Origin: Amborella trichopoda
Taxonomy: Eukaryota; Streptophyta; Magnoliopsida; Amborellales; Amborellaceae
NCBI RefSeq assembly: GCF_000471905.2
Contig: NW_006495273.1
Span: 5,301,354 to 5,365,353, forward strand
Direction: 5' to 3'
DNA length: 64,000 nucleotides
Part shown: positions 35,801 to 48,770 of the stretch, one piece after another
Layout: every line of letters begins with the position of its first letter
Numbering within the stretch: position 1 is the stretch's first letter
Made by a program: the position numbers and the translations under genes
Notes under the pieces: generated by a model
Seen by the model: the letters and a program-made list of their open reading frames with translations, nothing else
What the model was told of the DNA's origin: nothing
The model's database searches: none

Positions 35801-38358
35801 TCAAGTATTGCAAGGCCAAGTGCATCTACACTTGAAAGGACCATGGCATTTTCCATGTCCCTGATCACGGTAAGACCTGCAAGTATATCGGCAGAGGGCA
35901 CCAATGCAAAAGATTGGAACAGCAAGAATATCCTTGCTGCATTCCTTTGCCTCAACAATTGATGCCATTTCACCTGCATTACGGAAAGGATGCGGTTAGC
36001 ATGCGGCCAAGCCCGCACAATTGGAAATGTAAGTTTGGCATTAAATATATTTTTTAAATATAATTTTATCTCAATTTCTAGAGAATATATAATATTTAAC
36101 ATGAAGATCATGAATATGAAAAAATAAATAAATTTTGAAAATTAGAAATACTAATTATATTAAAAAAACATTTGGATTGTTAATTACAATTGTTTTTAGA
36201 TGGACCACCAATTTGCATTCATCTTTAAGATGGATGCTTTATATCTCTGGACCGTATATTGTATAAATGCAGTCCAGCCTGCATTAAACAATTGTTCTTT
36301 ATAAAATGCATTAAATTTTCTAGGGAAAAAACACGAAAAAATTAGGCTGCATTGTGCTCTTTGACCTACTTGAGAGGATGGTCTAGTATACTCCCATGGA
36401 AGTATTATTGAGCATCTACTTCCTTATTCAAAAGACTTACTTTGGAGGATTTTTTAAATCTGAAAGTTGAGAACTGCCTAAGAATCATTAGATGATTATT
36501 TTCAAAGGAAATTTGACTTTTTGGTATTTAGGTCTCACTCTATTTAAATATTAGACAATCTATGTTCAATCTTGAGACATTATTATTTTTAGTATATAGA
36601 TATTTTAATTCCAAAATTTTTATTTAGTCTATGGATTTAAAAGGCTATATTCCAAAAATTAGATGCCTAAAATTACTCTTATGTTAGGTTTTACCCAAGG
36701 GAGTATATAGATAGTATACTCCCACCCCCAGGAGTGTAAAATCTTTTGGCTTAATAAGAAAAGATGGTGGCTCATGTTTGAGCACCCCAGGTAATGCAAA
36801 TAGCAAGTACTGCAAATATTAACTTTATTCGAAAAAAGTATCACATATAAGAAATATTTTTTTAAAAAAGACATTATTTATGACTTTTCTTTTTTTAAGA
36901 AAGAGATATTTATCATTGTAGTAGCGCAGAGCCCAAATTTGCCAAAATGTAAAACCATGGTATCTCCCACCAGTATACATTAGACTTTCATCATTGGTTC
37001 ATAATATGTGGATTCCACAGAGGTGTATCATACGGCGTGAAACATAGCCCCTATGGTACAGATATTATGCATCATTCGTTTGTGACATTATTTTCACACT
37101 TACATGAACAAAAAAAGTGAATGCAACGATTTTTCAGAACTAAAAAATGGGACCTGACTGTAAATTATGAAATAGAAATAAAATAATGCAGTCTTTCAAC
37201 AATATAATAAAAATTCATTTTATATTCTCAAAAAAATAGATTTGATTGTAAAATATGAAATATATGGAACTCTTTTTAAATATAAAATATAGAATAAGAT
37301 TTATTTATAACTTTTTTTTCTTTACAAATTAGCAAAAAAAATATACAATAAGAATAGAATATGATCCATTTAAAAGTTGGGAAAATATCTTCATACACCT
37401 TTTTAGGTTTCATTTCTCAAAAGATGCAAGGCTTAAAAACATATATATGGCATAAAGTTCCCATGTGTTATATCTTCTAACACTCTGGATCAACTTTACC
37501 CCATTTGGCCTTATATTTTTAGCCCAAACAAAAAGACTTCATTTTTCTATCCCTTTATAAATCCCTTTTTCTCTCTCTATTCTAGTGTTTCTTCCAAACC
37601 TCTCTCTCTCTCTTTCTCTCTCCTCAAGATTCTTCTCAAACCTCTCCCTCTCTCTCTATGGGGAGAAACACGGGAAGAGAGAGAGACTAGGGGGTTTAGA
37701 AAGAAACAGAAAGAGGAGTTTAGAAACGAATAGAAAAAAAAGTTATCATTTTAACTTTTGTGTGGGCTAAAAACATATGGTCAAAAGAGATTAAGTTGGT
37801 CCAACGGTACACATAATTCTTATGCTACCAGATATGATTTAAAACTTTGGATATGTTGATAAATGAAACATAAAAAGAGGTTGTACGGAGATATTTTCCC
37901 TTCAAAGTTTATCAAAATAGCCAGAGGTGTCAAATTCCTAACCTAAACTTAATCCTACGTGTCCCATATTCTTGATCTAAAACGTCCGTCTATATCACTA
38001 AGTGTTGTAAAACACGGATAGGTGGGGTGGATCGGTATTTAGCACATTGGTGAACAGACCAAATTAAGAAAGGCATAGATTTAAGTCATTAATCATTATC
38101 AAGAATTTCTGATTCTGATTAGTGATTTTTCAAAAAATTATCACCCAAGAAAAATCTGAGATCTATCTCTAGATTGAATATTTGAATGATAGTTCTCATA
38201 CCCCTATGTGTGACCTAATATCTCTATATACTACAATGGATATAAGTAAAAAGGACAAGAAAAATTTGCATTATTTTCCATCCTAGAGAGAGAGAGATTG
38301 ATTGAACTGCACCTGTAGAAATGAGGATAAGAAAAAAAAAGGACAATAACAGCTTCAT
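35801..38358 (-). CDS. Defensin-like peptide DEFL4
   Basis: Exon 1 38313-38358 (46 bp; signal peptide MKLLLSFFFLILIST, donor GTGCAG) and exon 2 35801-35973 (acceptor TGCAG), phase-1 intron of 2339 bp. Predicted precursor 72 residues, ending CRCTWPCNT then TGA. All eight cysteines of the CS-alpha-beta DEFL pattern are present (KEC, FC, LCRYTC, GKC, KCRC, WPC). A TATA-like CTATAAG lies about 60 bp before the start. Partner of the decayed DEFL2 in copy L, differing in only a few residues, including the cysteine that DEFL2 has lost. Expected to be a secreted disulfide-rich peptide; the target is unknown. Confidence 0.82.
36419..36703. mobile_element. Stowaway-type MITE in DEFL4 intron
   Basis: Counterpart of 18929-19213 (CTTCCTTATTC left end, CCCAAGGGAG right end, TA on each side). 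Uninterrupted. Confidence 0.7.
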
Positions 38359-38417
38359 CTTGAATGGATCCCAAAGCACAAATTCTTTACCTTTTCAAAT
38401 GCTATCTAAGTTGTGTA

Positions 38418-38425
38418 CTTATAGA
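38418..38425 (-). promoter_or_regulatory. TATA box of DEFL4
   Basis: Minus-strand CTATAAGTAC about 60 bp upstream of the start. The surrounding ~110 bp is conserved before DEFL3 and DEFL5 but deleted before DEFL2. Confidence 0.6.
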
Positions 38426-39357
38426 GGCTGAGGTGATTTTTTTGCTAAAGATAACCATTATTTTTAACTAATTTTGTGTGTCCAATTTTCTATTAGGATT
38501 GTCTTGCTTAAAACAGCTCCTATTTTATTATCATCTTGTTGTATTCACAATGGAGATTATAGAAGGCCAATTTATTTTGATTCCGTAAATGCTGCAAATT
38601 TCTATATGAATGAGAGAGAGACCAAGGTAGAGGGGGAGGAATGGAGCCCATGACTTTAATAGAAAACAGAACTTTTCCATAAAACAAAAACTTCAAATCC
38701 ATAATGGTGCACTGAGACCTCCAGTAATAATAAAATGTTTTACTGAGTATTAGCTAGGCCAAGTGCATCTACACTTGAGAAGGCCATGGCATTTTCCATG
38801 TTCCCGATCATGGAAATACTGGCAATTTCTGCTACATAGGGCACCGAAGCAAACGATGGAGGTCACAGGAATATTCTTGCTGATTCATTTGCCTCTGCAA
38901 TTGATGCCATTTCACCTGTAATTAAAAAAACAGGAGGCGGTTAGCATGTGGCCAAACCCGCACATGTAGAAATGCAAGCTTGACAATAAATATATTTTAA
39001 ATATAATTTGATCTTAATGTTAGAGAACATATAATCTTTACCAATAACATCATGAATAAGAAAAAAAAAAAAATTTGGAAAATTAGAAATACAAACTATA
39101 TTAAGAAAACATTCGGACCATTAGTTACAATTGTTTTTAAAAGGACCACCGATTTGCATCCAATTTTAAAATGGATGTTTTATACCTCTGGACCGCATAT
39201 TGTACAAATGCGGTCCAGCCCGTATGTAACAATTGTTCTTTATTAAAGGACCTAAAACCTTGATAGAGAAAACACGAAAAAATTAAGCCTAGCATGTACA
39301 TTGTGCACTTTGACCTACTTGAGAGGATGTTCTAGTACACTCCCAACTGCGCATATA

Positions 39358-39869
39358 CTCCCTCATTCAAAAGACTTACTTTGTACGATTTTTTCAATCT
39401 GAAATTTGGGAATCACCTAAGAATCACTAGATGATTATTTTCAAAAGAAATTTCAGTGTTTGGCATTTAGATCTGACCCTTTAAAAATTGGGAAAATATA
39501 TTTGCCTGTTATACAAGGTGGCCACAATAATCTTGACCATTGGATGTAAAGTGGGGTGACTGTAATTATTCCAATGACCGATATCAAACTTCAAAAAAAA
39601 AAAATTCTCGAAGTTTGTCACACATCCAAGCGATCAAATTTCACATCAAATGGTTGTAGAGAATAGTGACCACCTTGTGGTAAATGGTCTCATTGTATAC
39701 TATCCCTTAAAACTTCGACAATCTTTGTTCAATCTCGAGACATTATTTATTCTTGCACATATATATTTTAATACCAAATTTTTTTTATTTAGTCTATGGG
39801 TTTAAAAGGTTATATCCGCAGAACTAGAGTCCAAAAAATACTCTTATGTTAGGTTTTGTCCCTAGGGAG
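39358..39869. mobile_element. Stowaway-type MITE in DEFL5 intron, interrupted
   Basis: TA-flanked, CTCCCTCATTC at left and CCTAGGGAG at right, 512 bp including the nested MITE at 39490-39706. Confidence 0.7.
39490..39706. mobile_element. Mutator-like MITE nested in Stowaway MITE (DEFL5)
   Basis: 217 bp, GGG...CCC ends, flanked by TTAAAAATT (39481-39489) and TTAAAACTT (39707-39715), a 9-bp duplication with one mismatch. Inner inverted repeat around ACAAGGTGGCCAC and GTGACCACCTTGT. Fuller than its counterpart at 21705-21890. Confidence 0.65.
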
Positions 39870-41601
39870 TAAATAGATAGTATACTCCCGCCGGAGTGTA
39901 AAATCATTTAGCTTAATAAGAACGGATGGTCGCAATCAAGAGCCCCATGCAATACAAGTAGCAACTACTGCATATATTGACTTTATTTTGAAAAAGCATC
40001 ACATAAAAGATATAGTTTTTTAAAAAGTCACATTATTTATGACAATTCTTGTTTAAGAAAAAGATATTTATAATTGTAGTAGCGCAAAGCCAAAATTTGC
40101 AAACGTTAGACTTTCGTCATCGATTCTTAGATGCCCCGAAGGTGTATCATACAGTGTGAACCCTAGCCCCTGTGGTACAGATATTATGCACCATTGGTTC
40201 GTGACATAATTTTCACGCTTCAAGAACAAAAAAGCAAATGCCGTGTTTTTTCAGGACTAAAAAAACGGATATGACTGTAACTTATGAAATATAAATAAAA
40301 TAAATCATTCTTTATGTGATATAATCAAAATTCACTTTATATTCTTTAAAAATGAGACTTGATTGTAAAATATAAAATATGTGGGACTCTTTTTTATTAT
40401 AAAATATAAGATAGGATTTTTTTATAAATTTCTTTTTTTTCTTTACAAATTAGCAATAACGATATATAGTAAGATTAGAATATGATATATTTAAAAGTTA
40501 GGAAAACATATTCGTTCATCCTCGTTTTACGTTTCATTTCTCAAAAGCCGCAAGGTTTAAAAATATATATGGCTACATAAAGTTCCCATATATCATATCT
40601 GCTAACACACTAAATCAACTTTACCCTTTTTGAATTTATATTTTCAGCCCAAACAAAAGTTAAAAAGACGTCATTTTTTCTATTTTTTTCTAAATCCCTT
40701 TCTCAGTTTGTTCCCATGTTTCTCCCAAAACCCTCTTTCTCTCTCTCTCCTCATGATTCTCCTTAAACCTCTCTCTCTATAGGGGACAAATACATGAAGA
40801 GAAAGAGAAAGGGGTTTAGAAAGGAATAGAGAGAGATAGAGGAGTTTAGAAGCAAATAGAAAAAAAATTTATCCTTCTTACTATTGTTTGGGCTAACAAA
40901 ATAAGGTCAAATGGAATAAAGTTGTTCAAAGGGTATACTTTATCTATATGCCACGAATATGCTTTAAAACCTTGAATCTGTTGAGAAATGAAATCTAAAA
41001 AAAAGCTGTACAGAGATATTTTCTCTTAAACGTTTATCAAAATAGCAAGCGGTGTCAAATTCCTAACCTTAACTTAATCCTACAGGTCCCCTATTCTTGA
41101 TCTAAAATATCCCTCTATATCACGAAGTGTTTTAAAGCACGGATAGGTGTGGTGGATCGGAATTTAGCCCATTGGCGAAATGAACAAAAAAAAAAAAGGA
41201 TTCTTTTTTTTTCTTTTTTATTTCTTTTTTTATGATTAAATTTATTTCAAATTATCAAAGGCATAAATTTAAGAACAAGTTTAAGTCATTAATCATAATC
41301 AACAATTCTTGATCATGATCAGTGATTTTTCAAACGATACCAATGAAGAAAATTCTAAAATATATCTCCAGATTGAATATTTGAATGATAGTTTTCATAC
41401 CCATGTGTGACCTAATATATCTATAGACAAAGTTTGCCTTATTTTCCACCAGAAAGTGAGTGAGAGAGAGACAGAGATTGAACCGTACCTATAGAAATGA
41501 GGACAAGAAAAGCAAAAGCAAGTAACAGCTTCATCTTGAATAGACCCCAAAGCACAAATTTTTCACCTTTTCAAATGCTATGTTCTTAGGTAAGTTGTGT
41601 A

Positions 41602-41609
41602 CTTATAGA
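41602..41609 (-). promoter_or_regulatory. TATA box of DEFL5
   Basis: Minus-strand CTATAAGTAC about 70 bp upstream of the DEFL5 start, same context as DEFL3. Confidence 0.55.
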
Positions 41610-41959
41610 AGCTGAGGTGATTGTCTTGCTAAAGATAACAACTATTGCCAACTGATTTTGTCCGTCAAATTTCCTATTAGGATTGTCTTGCTTAATGCAA
41701 CTCCTATTTTATTGTAACCATGTATTCACAAGGTAGATTATAGAAGGCCAGTTTATTTTGATTCAGTGAATGCTACAAATTTCTATATGAGAGTGAGAGA
41801 CCTAGGGGCGGTGGGGGGAGGATTGGAGCCCATGACTTTAATTGGAAAATTGGTTTCTAATACATGAGCAAGACTTTATTTAGGGAAAATGCATTTCTCA
41901 TACAATTATACCTCATCTTTGTAAAAGGATCACCACTATCTTATTGATATTTTATGGTT

Positions 41960-42369
41960 GCTCTGATACCATTGTTAATTTTTTTTAAAAAAAAAAAACT
42001 ACAAACCAAAGAATTTCAGGAGAGATAGACACACAACTCAACTTTACTCAAGTTTTATTTTTCACATACTTACTACGTTTTTCCAAGCACACTGCATTTT
42101 TCCACACACAACCACACACACATTTCAATCAAGGCGCACAAATATATAGGCGAGTACAACACAACTGCCCACTACCTAGAAAACTACCCATTGCCTAGAT
42201 AACTACCCATTACATCCACTTTTTTCATCATCTTTAACAAACTGCCTATACACCACTATATATGTATTTATCTACATTGAGGGAGAGAAATATAACTACC
42301 CATACACGTAGAGATAACTACCCATATAGTCCTATTATTTTGCATCATCATCTTCAACATATCTATTAC
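41960..42369 (-). mobile_element. LTR retrotransposon remnant (LTR + PBS), copy R
   Basis: Duplicate of 24162-24620: primer site TGGTATCAGAGC on the minus strand at 41960-41971 next to an LTR-like stretch ending near 42369. Lacks the internal 64-bp tandem duplication of copy L. A fossil fragment. Confidence 0.55.
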
Positions 42370-42588
42370 CAAATCACCAAAAATTAGTAATAGCAATATT
42401 CCCTAAGCAATTTGTGCAGACGTATTAACAAAGCTTTGGTGTCTTAAAAATGAATAAGTACAGTATCTCTTGCAAAGAGCAACCGTGGATTTCGAAGGTT
42501 TTGCCCCTAACCCTCCATAATATGTACTCCAAAACTTGACAACCCACAAAGTGATCTAGTCAAGTAATCCATACCTCTAAGTCCTTCC

Positions 42589-43777
42589 ATGATGAAGCTC
42601 CTCAAACTTTTTGCCCTAGTTTTCTTGTCATTCTCTTGTCTCCTGGTAGGCTTGTGTTCTTCTATTTAATACTTGGTCATAAGCTGTGCACGTGTGTGAA
42701 TGAATGTCAGTCAATATGCACTTTGTTTACGTAAACCAGAAAAGGTGTGCCAACAGTGATACCAAAATTAATTTTGGGCTTTTAACCGGGACACATCTTT
42801 CGGGAAAAGTTTATATGGATTCGAGGCTCTAAACAATCAAATTTGAGCTTATCTCAAAACTTTCACTAGCAGATGTTGTTTTGATGCTCAAATATCCTCA
42901 AATTGATCATCTCTACATCAAGATGTATGGATATGAGAAAAAAATGAATTTCAAATTTTGGAAATAGTGTATTTTATAATGCGTTTTTGGACCGTCCATT
43001 TTAAAGATTTTCAACCTTTCATAAATATGTCGATCGACATTATTTTTGAAGCTTTAAACGTTATAAATAAAGATGAAAATATATCTGAATGTTATCACAA
43101 AGATTTTCAGTATTGAAACCGTATTTCTCGACACTATTTGAATGTAAGCTCTAATTTGATTGTTTAGAGCCTAGGCTCTATACAAACTGCATCCCTAGAA
43201 GAATGGGAGATGTAGATTTTTAAGCAAAACCAAATATTTTTACAGTGAAGTTTCCATAAGTAATATCAAGAAATTTTTTTATGTTTTGAAATATATATCG
43301 TGTTATTTATACACATGAATGTGAATGTTATACAGATCTTGCAAGTAGTGAAGCCAAAAAATGTTAAGATGAATGTGCACGTATACGACTGAAAATTTTT
43401 AAATTTTCTCTCTCTTGTTTTTTTTTTTTTCTATATTTCTCTCTTTATTTTTTTTTTGCTATATCTAATGGCTAATCTACACCTCTTCTCTTTCTTTTTT
43501 TTCATTTTTTTCCATTTGTTTGTGACTCTCTCGTTTTTTTTGCTATTTTTTATGACTAAAATTCTCTGTCTCTTGTTTTCATTGCTACTTTTCTAGACTA
43601 AAAATTTATGGGGAATGTGGTGGGTGCCAGCTTTACCTACCTCGTTTTCCAGGTTCTCCCAGCAACTACGACTCGAATGATTCCGACATAAGATGCATCT
43701 AGACTCTCGGTAGAAATGCAAAAGGAGAATGCCCCAATCCTGACCAATGCCTATCTAAAATGTTCTCTCTCTCTTAA
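42589..43777 (+). CDS. Candidate small secreted peptide, signal-peptide exon (R)
   Basis: Exon 1 42589-42645 reads MMKLLKLFALVFLSFSCLL before donor GTAGGC, partner of 24841-24897. The donor is weaker than in L (GTAAGT) but still GT. The candidate second exon is 43703-43777, reading TLGRNAKGECPNPDQC plus a short tail, the same frame as in L with two replacements. The two copies keep an open frame, but so little sequence is compared that this is weak evidence of selection. May be a relic. Confidence 0.33.
42802..43195. mobile_element. Mutator-like MITE, copy 4
   Basis: Counterpart of 25050-25442; starts GGGAAAAGTTTATATGGATTCG, ends CTCTATACAAACTGCATCCC. 394 bp with no ORF. Confidence 0.65.
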
Positions 43778-43880
43778 AATTGTATTGTTGCTGCTTTTTT
43801 TATCATTTTACTGTTTTGCTAATGAGGGGTGACAACTCCCTATAAATAAATGTGCATTGTGATGTGCTTCTCTCTCTCTT

Positions 43881-45625
43881 TAGGGTTCTCATGAACTCCA
43901 AGCTTGCAGAAGTGGGAATCCCAAAGACGGGGATCCCACCCAAGATCGTCTACATAATTAACTAAATGTAAAGTAGATGAATACAATTATAAATCGAGTG
44001 CAAGGAATAAAGCAAACATAAAAACACACCACAACAACACATGATTTATGCGGTTCATCCCTTAGGGATACATCTATGGCATCGACATCTAAAAAACCAC
44101 TATCACAATGAAGATTACAATAACACACGATTTATGTGGTTCACCCCGTAGGGCTACATCCACCGTCTCGGTAACTAGAAATCCATTATCACAATGAAGA
44201 TGATAGTTATGGGTTACAAGAGATAATACCTATCTTTAAACATTGGTCAAAGACCATCGCCGATCTTTTCTTCTAAACTCGCTCTCCCAACTGAGCAACA
44301 CCGTCGATCAACATCATCTTTCCCACTGCAATACCGTTATTGGAAAGATAACCTTAAGAGCAATTGAGAAACTTTCTCTCTCTAGAAGTGAAAGTTAACC
44401 AATTCAAAATTCATAGAAGTACCGCCTCTCTCTCAAAGGCTATGTCTCTCTCTCTTGGAGACCCATCTCTAAATTGGAGATCCATTTCCCTAACCCCCAA
44501 AGGGGTGACCCTCAAAAGAATGGGTATTATGTCCTCCTTCACTCTCTTATAAAGATATCACTTTTTTGCTTCCAAAAAAAGTCAATTTTCTATTTTCTAT
44601 AATACCTTAATCTTTAAAAGAAAATATGGGTATGACGATTTAGGTATCACCAAACCCAACAATCTCCACCTTGATAGCAAAATCATCATAATTGTCTTGA
44701 CAACCTTCACTGAATAGATTTCTTGATTTCTTCATACTTACCTCCATTTTGGAATTTTCACAAAACACTTTACCTTCATATTTCTCCACCTCAAAGCATG
44801 GATATTTCTTAATTTTTTCTCAGTTACCTCCATTGTAGAATTTTCACAAACACTGTGCCTTTATATTTCTCTACCTCAAACCATATATCCATAAAACTTC
44901 ATCATTCTTCTTTTTCAAAATATAAACCTTAGTCTCGTACCGACCTTGTGCTCTGATACCAATTATAGGGTTCTCGTGAACCCCTAGCTTGCACAAACGG
45001 GAATCCCACCCAATAGCGTGTACATTATTGACTAAATGCGCAATAGAAGAATACAACTATAAATCGATTGCAAGAAATAAAGAAAACATAAAAAGCACAC
45101 CACAACAACACACGATTTATATGGTTCACTCCGTAGGGCTACATCCACGACCTCGGCAACTAAAAATCCACTATCACAATAAAGATTTTTGTTTTCGATT
45201 ACAAGAGATAATACCTATCTCTAAACATCAGTAAAAGACCATCATCGATCTTTCCTTCTAAACCCGTTGTCCCGACCGATCAACATCGTCTTTCTCACCG
45301 CAATACCGCTACTAAAAAGATAACATTGAGAGCAACCAAGAGACTTTCTCTCTTTATAAGTGAAAGCTAACCAATTCAAAACTCAAGGGAATATCGCCTC
45401 TCTCTCAGAAGCCATGTCTCTCTCTCTTGGAGACCCATTTTCATATTGGAGATCTCTTCCCATAACCCCCAAAGGGGTGACCCTCAAAAGGATGGGTATT
45501 ATATCGTCCTTCACTCTCTTATATAAAGCTTGCTTCCCAATAAAGTCAATTTTTGATTTCCCATAATACCCAAATTTTTAGAAGAAGATATGGGTATGAT
45601 GATTTAGCTATCACCAAACCCAGCA
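43881..45625 (-). mobile_element. TRIM: miniature LTR retrotransposon
   Basis: Non-coding element of about 1.75 kb on the minus strand. 5' LTR 44966-45625, primer-binding site TGGTATCAGAGC at 44950-44961, internal region of about 300 bp, polypurine tract AAGGTGGAGATTGT ending near 44662, and 3' LTR 43881-44661. The LTRs share TGNTGGGTTTGGTGATA and the AACACACGATTTATGTGGTTCA region. The flanks are CT-rich, so the TCTCT target duplication is not firm. It looks structurally whole but never coded for protein, so it would depend on other elements. The LTRs are well diverged (length 781 against 660), so it is old. Confidence 0.78.
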
Positions 45626-47929
45626 TCTCTTTCTCAGGGATGATGTATTTTTATTTCTTTCTTGATATGTTTCCCTCTTATTCGGTGTCTCTTTATCTTT
45701 TTTATTATTTCACCTTTTGCTAAGGGTGATAATCTAATTTAGGTCAATGCGCTTCTCTCTCTGGACTTGTTTGCGTCTAAAACCTTATATGGATCAATGT
45801 TTTCAAAACCCAGATTCTCTTGGCTAAAAATCATTACAAAAAATTCTAAAATATATTTTTAAATTAGATTGGATTTTGTCACCCTACAATCAATTTCTCT
45901 GCCCCAACATATTGCCTATGCATACCCTCATCTTTACAGGTGTTCTTTTTTTGTAACATTAGCATCATAATTCATGAGCTTCCACCTAAATTTTGGTGGA
46001 AGTCTAAGAACTAATGATTTCTTTTCTTTTTATCTTTTTCTTTTAAATGTTAACTTGGAACCCAGGTTGTTTTGCAACTGAATATGGCATATTGTGACAC
46101 GGCTACATTGAAGATATATGCCTTTAGTATGTTTCTTGATTCTTGGTCCATTGTATTTTTGTTTGATTATATAAAATTACAATGATATGCGAAAGAAGTT
46201 CATAAGTTGTATAAGATTTTATTTCTGTAAATTTTTTTTTTTTTAAATATGTACGTGATCTAGCCAGTATTGCAGAAGAAAGGATGAAACATTGTAAACT
46301 ATACATACTATTGTAGATCACATAGGCCTTCTTTCGTTGTTATTATAACAAGATCTCTTGTTGGACATATTTATTTTGCTTTTGCTATTCTTTTGTGAGT
46401 TTGGAATCAAAAATTTGAGAAAAAATGACTTTGTTATTAAGTGATACACAGTTGAAAGGACTATTGGTATGTTTTCAACACGGAGAGGTACTCTACATAT
46501 TAGAATTTTTAGGCTATTTTGGCACATTGTTATAACCCAGAAGATGAGGTACTTTTTGTGGGCATACCCTAAAGACATTTTGTGATTTTGAGAGTAGTAT
46601 CTCCTTGCAAAATTTATAATTTAGGGATTGAGAGTTATGGACTCATCATTGATAGATGTCAGTTTTGATCCATCAAAATCCATGTACTGTATAATATGCT
46701 TCATGAATGTTTCCACCAAGTAAATATTTTTCTTTTTGAGGAATATTTTATTGTAATTCACCCAATTGAATCTAATTTCAAATAATAATAATTTCATGGA
46801 GAAAACCCTTGTGGTTTGAATGATATAGTGTTTTTATTAAAAGGTGCTCAAAAGCTATTTTCTGTGATGGAGACTATTTCTATGATATGAATATAAAGTA
46901 TTTATATCCCTTCTTAACAAGTGTCTCTCTCAATTTTATTTAAGTGACTAGAAATAGGAAAGGTTTTGGAGAGGTTTAGGCACCTTGCACTAGCTCATTC
47001 TCCTTATCTCTCCCTAAAACATCTCTCTCTTAAGCTTTCTTGTGTACTGGGTACAACGGCATGTTTCTCATCTCTGTGAGAGCTCTCCAGTATCACAAAA
47101 TAAAATGACAACATTGTCATGCCTGTCACAACATTTCTCTATCAAGATTATCTCCTAATTATTGTTTTATGGCAAGCTTGTCTTCCCTCTTATGCAATAT
47201 GTTCATGAAAAACTCATTCTCAGATAGTTCCCTCTCTAGGAACGCTGCATAACTGGCAGATCTATATGAATTTAGTGAGTTTGTTCTTTGTAATTGTTCA
47301 TATTTTGTATTTGAAATATTAATGTGAAGTTTGGGAAAAGTTTGTATGGACAAAGAGAAAATTATAAAGCATCTTTTTTTATTCGCTGAAATGATTTAAG
47401 TTGGGTTTTGACAAGTATATACTTGCTAGAAATTAGGTTGGGGTTGTTTGGATGAGGTTTATAATAGTTGCAATTGATTTTGGGTTCTAATTCTTTTGTC
47501 CATGACAAAGTTGGTGATCTTTGTGCATCTTTTGGACTCAATGTACAATAAGCTATTTGTGATCCTTTTTAATAGGGCAAGAAAGGGTTACATGCCATAT
47601 GTTTGTTGATTTTTCTAGTTGAGTTCAAAACCCAATTTGCATACTTCTATAGCTCTCTATTTACTTTTGAAAAGCAAAAAGACATGCTGCATTTGGGCCA
47701 ACATAGTGTTGTATTTACCAATCTCAATCTTTTGTTTGAATGAAAATTGAGTAGGGGCAATTTCAAGGTGTTGTTTGGGCCATAGTTTTGCCTTGTTTTA
47801 CGTCATTCTATGTGGCATAACAATTTTTTTTTTGCCGTAATTTTGTTGCACATGTGTATGTGAATGGATGCATAATAGACTTGTATGGGGCAATGATTTC
47901 ATGCAATGATATATGGCCATTTGATTGAT
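45626..47929. other. Intergenic, no gene recognised
   Basis: AT-rich with short pyrimidine-rich stretches near 46940-47060. A stretch at about 45690-45770 (TTGCTAAGGGTGATAATC, GCGCTTCTCTCTCT) resembles the sequence just left of the TRIM at 43815-43880. Small open frames on both strands look random. This block is part of the 4.25 kb missing from copy L. Confidence 0.5.
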
Positions 47930-48305
47930 CCAAATTTTGAAATATACACTCTTTTCATTCTCATGAACAGTCACAAAAACTGAAAATTTGAAAACACAAC
48001 TTAGAAACTATTTTTATAGCCCAAGTAACATAGGCTGTTCATTCTGGGGAGATGCTTAGATCTAAATCTTAGAAGGATTTTTTCATTTCCAATTTTTTGG
48101 GATGGCTTTATTATCATTAGATGAACAATGTTAAAAAAGAAAAAAAATGATTTTGAGTTTATAAAGGCTAAGATCTTGAAATTCACAAAATGATTGGTCT
48201 AGATTCATTTTTGGAAGGGACTCATTTTGATCATATCTAGGATTCAAATTGAAATTTTTTTTTGGATTGATTATTGAGCTAAAGAGAGTGTGTGCAAAAT
48301 TTGGG
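47930..48305. mobile_element. MITE, CCAAATTTTG family, second copy
   Basis: Left end CCAAATTTTGAAATATACACTC, right end GAGTGTGTGCAAAATTTGGG: the clearest terminal inverted repeats of the family. No ORF. About 465 bp beyond the GDSL stop codon. Confidence 0.6.
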
Positions 48306-48770
48306 ATCATAAAAATACCACAAACATGGTTTTCTAGAAGTGTCGTTACGTTATACTATGATAAAACCGTTGCATTAGGTCATTGCTCGTACGTAAAACG
48401 TTTAAATTGTCAGACCACGTTATACCCCATAATAAATGATACATTATGAAACATACAAGATAAAAATCACTATCTCTATAAGCATACTTAATGTAATACT
48501 GTCCAACGTTTATGATTTTTTGGGCATGTTGACACACTAAAGATATGATACGTGTTTGTATCTTTACATTTTTCCCTTTCTTCTCGAAATCTTAGTAAAA
48601 AATACTCAATGGTACTAAAAGCCACATCCATTCTTCTTTAAATAATACACAAATATGTCATGTTTAAAAAGGCAAATGAGAGTTGATAAATCCAGAAAAG
48701 CTAATCACCGCACACCCAACAACAATATCAGATACATAGACTACTAATTCAGATTACACCACTAAGGAAA

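Larger units (their letters stand above)
38750..41534 (-). pseudogene. Defensin-like DEFL5, pseudogene
   Basis: Exon 1 41489-41534 is intact (MKLLLAFAFLVLISI, donor GTACGG). Exon 2 38750-38915 is 166 bp against 167 in DEFL3, and the missing base at the first cysteine codon shifts the frame to an early stop. The last cysteine codon has also become serine (WPS). The rest remains very similar to DEFL3, including the LCSRNC and KCRC region, so loss is recent relative to the segmental duplication. The promoter and splice sites look intact, so a non-coding transcript is possible. Its partner DEFL3 in copy L is intact. Confidence 0.8.

Noticed and set aside
46318-46578. 86-codon minus-strand frame in the gap right of the TRIM
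   Set aside because: No recognisable domain, no promoter or splice context, AT-rich composition; not supportable as a gene.
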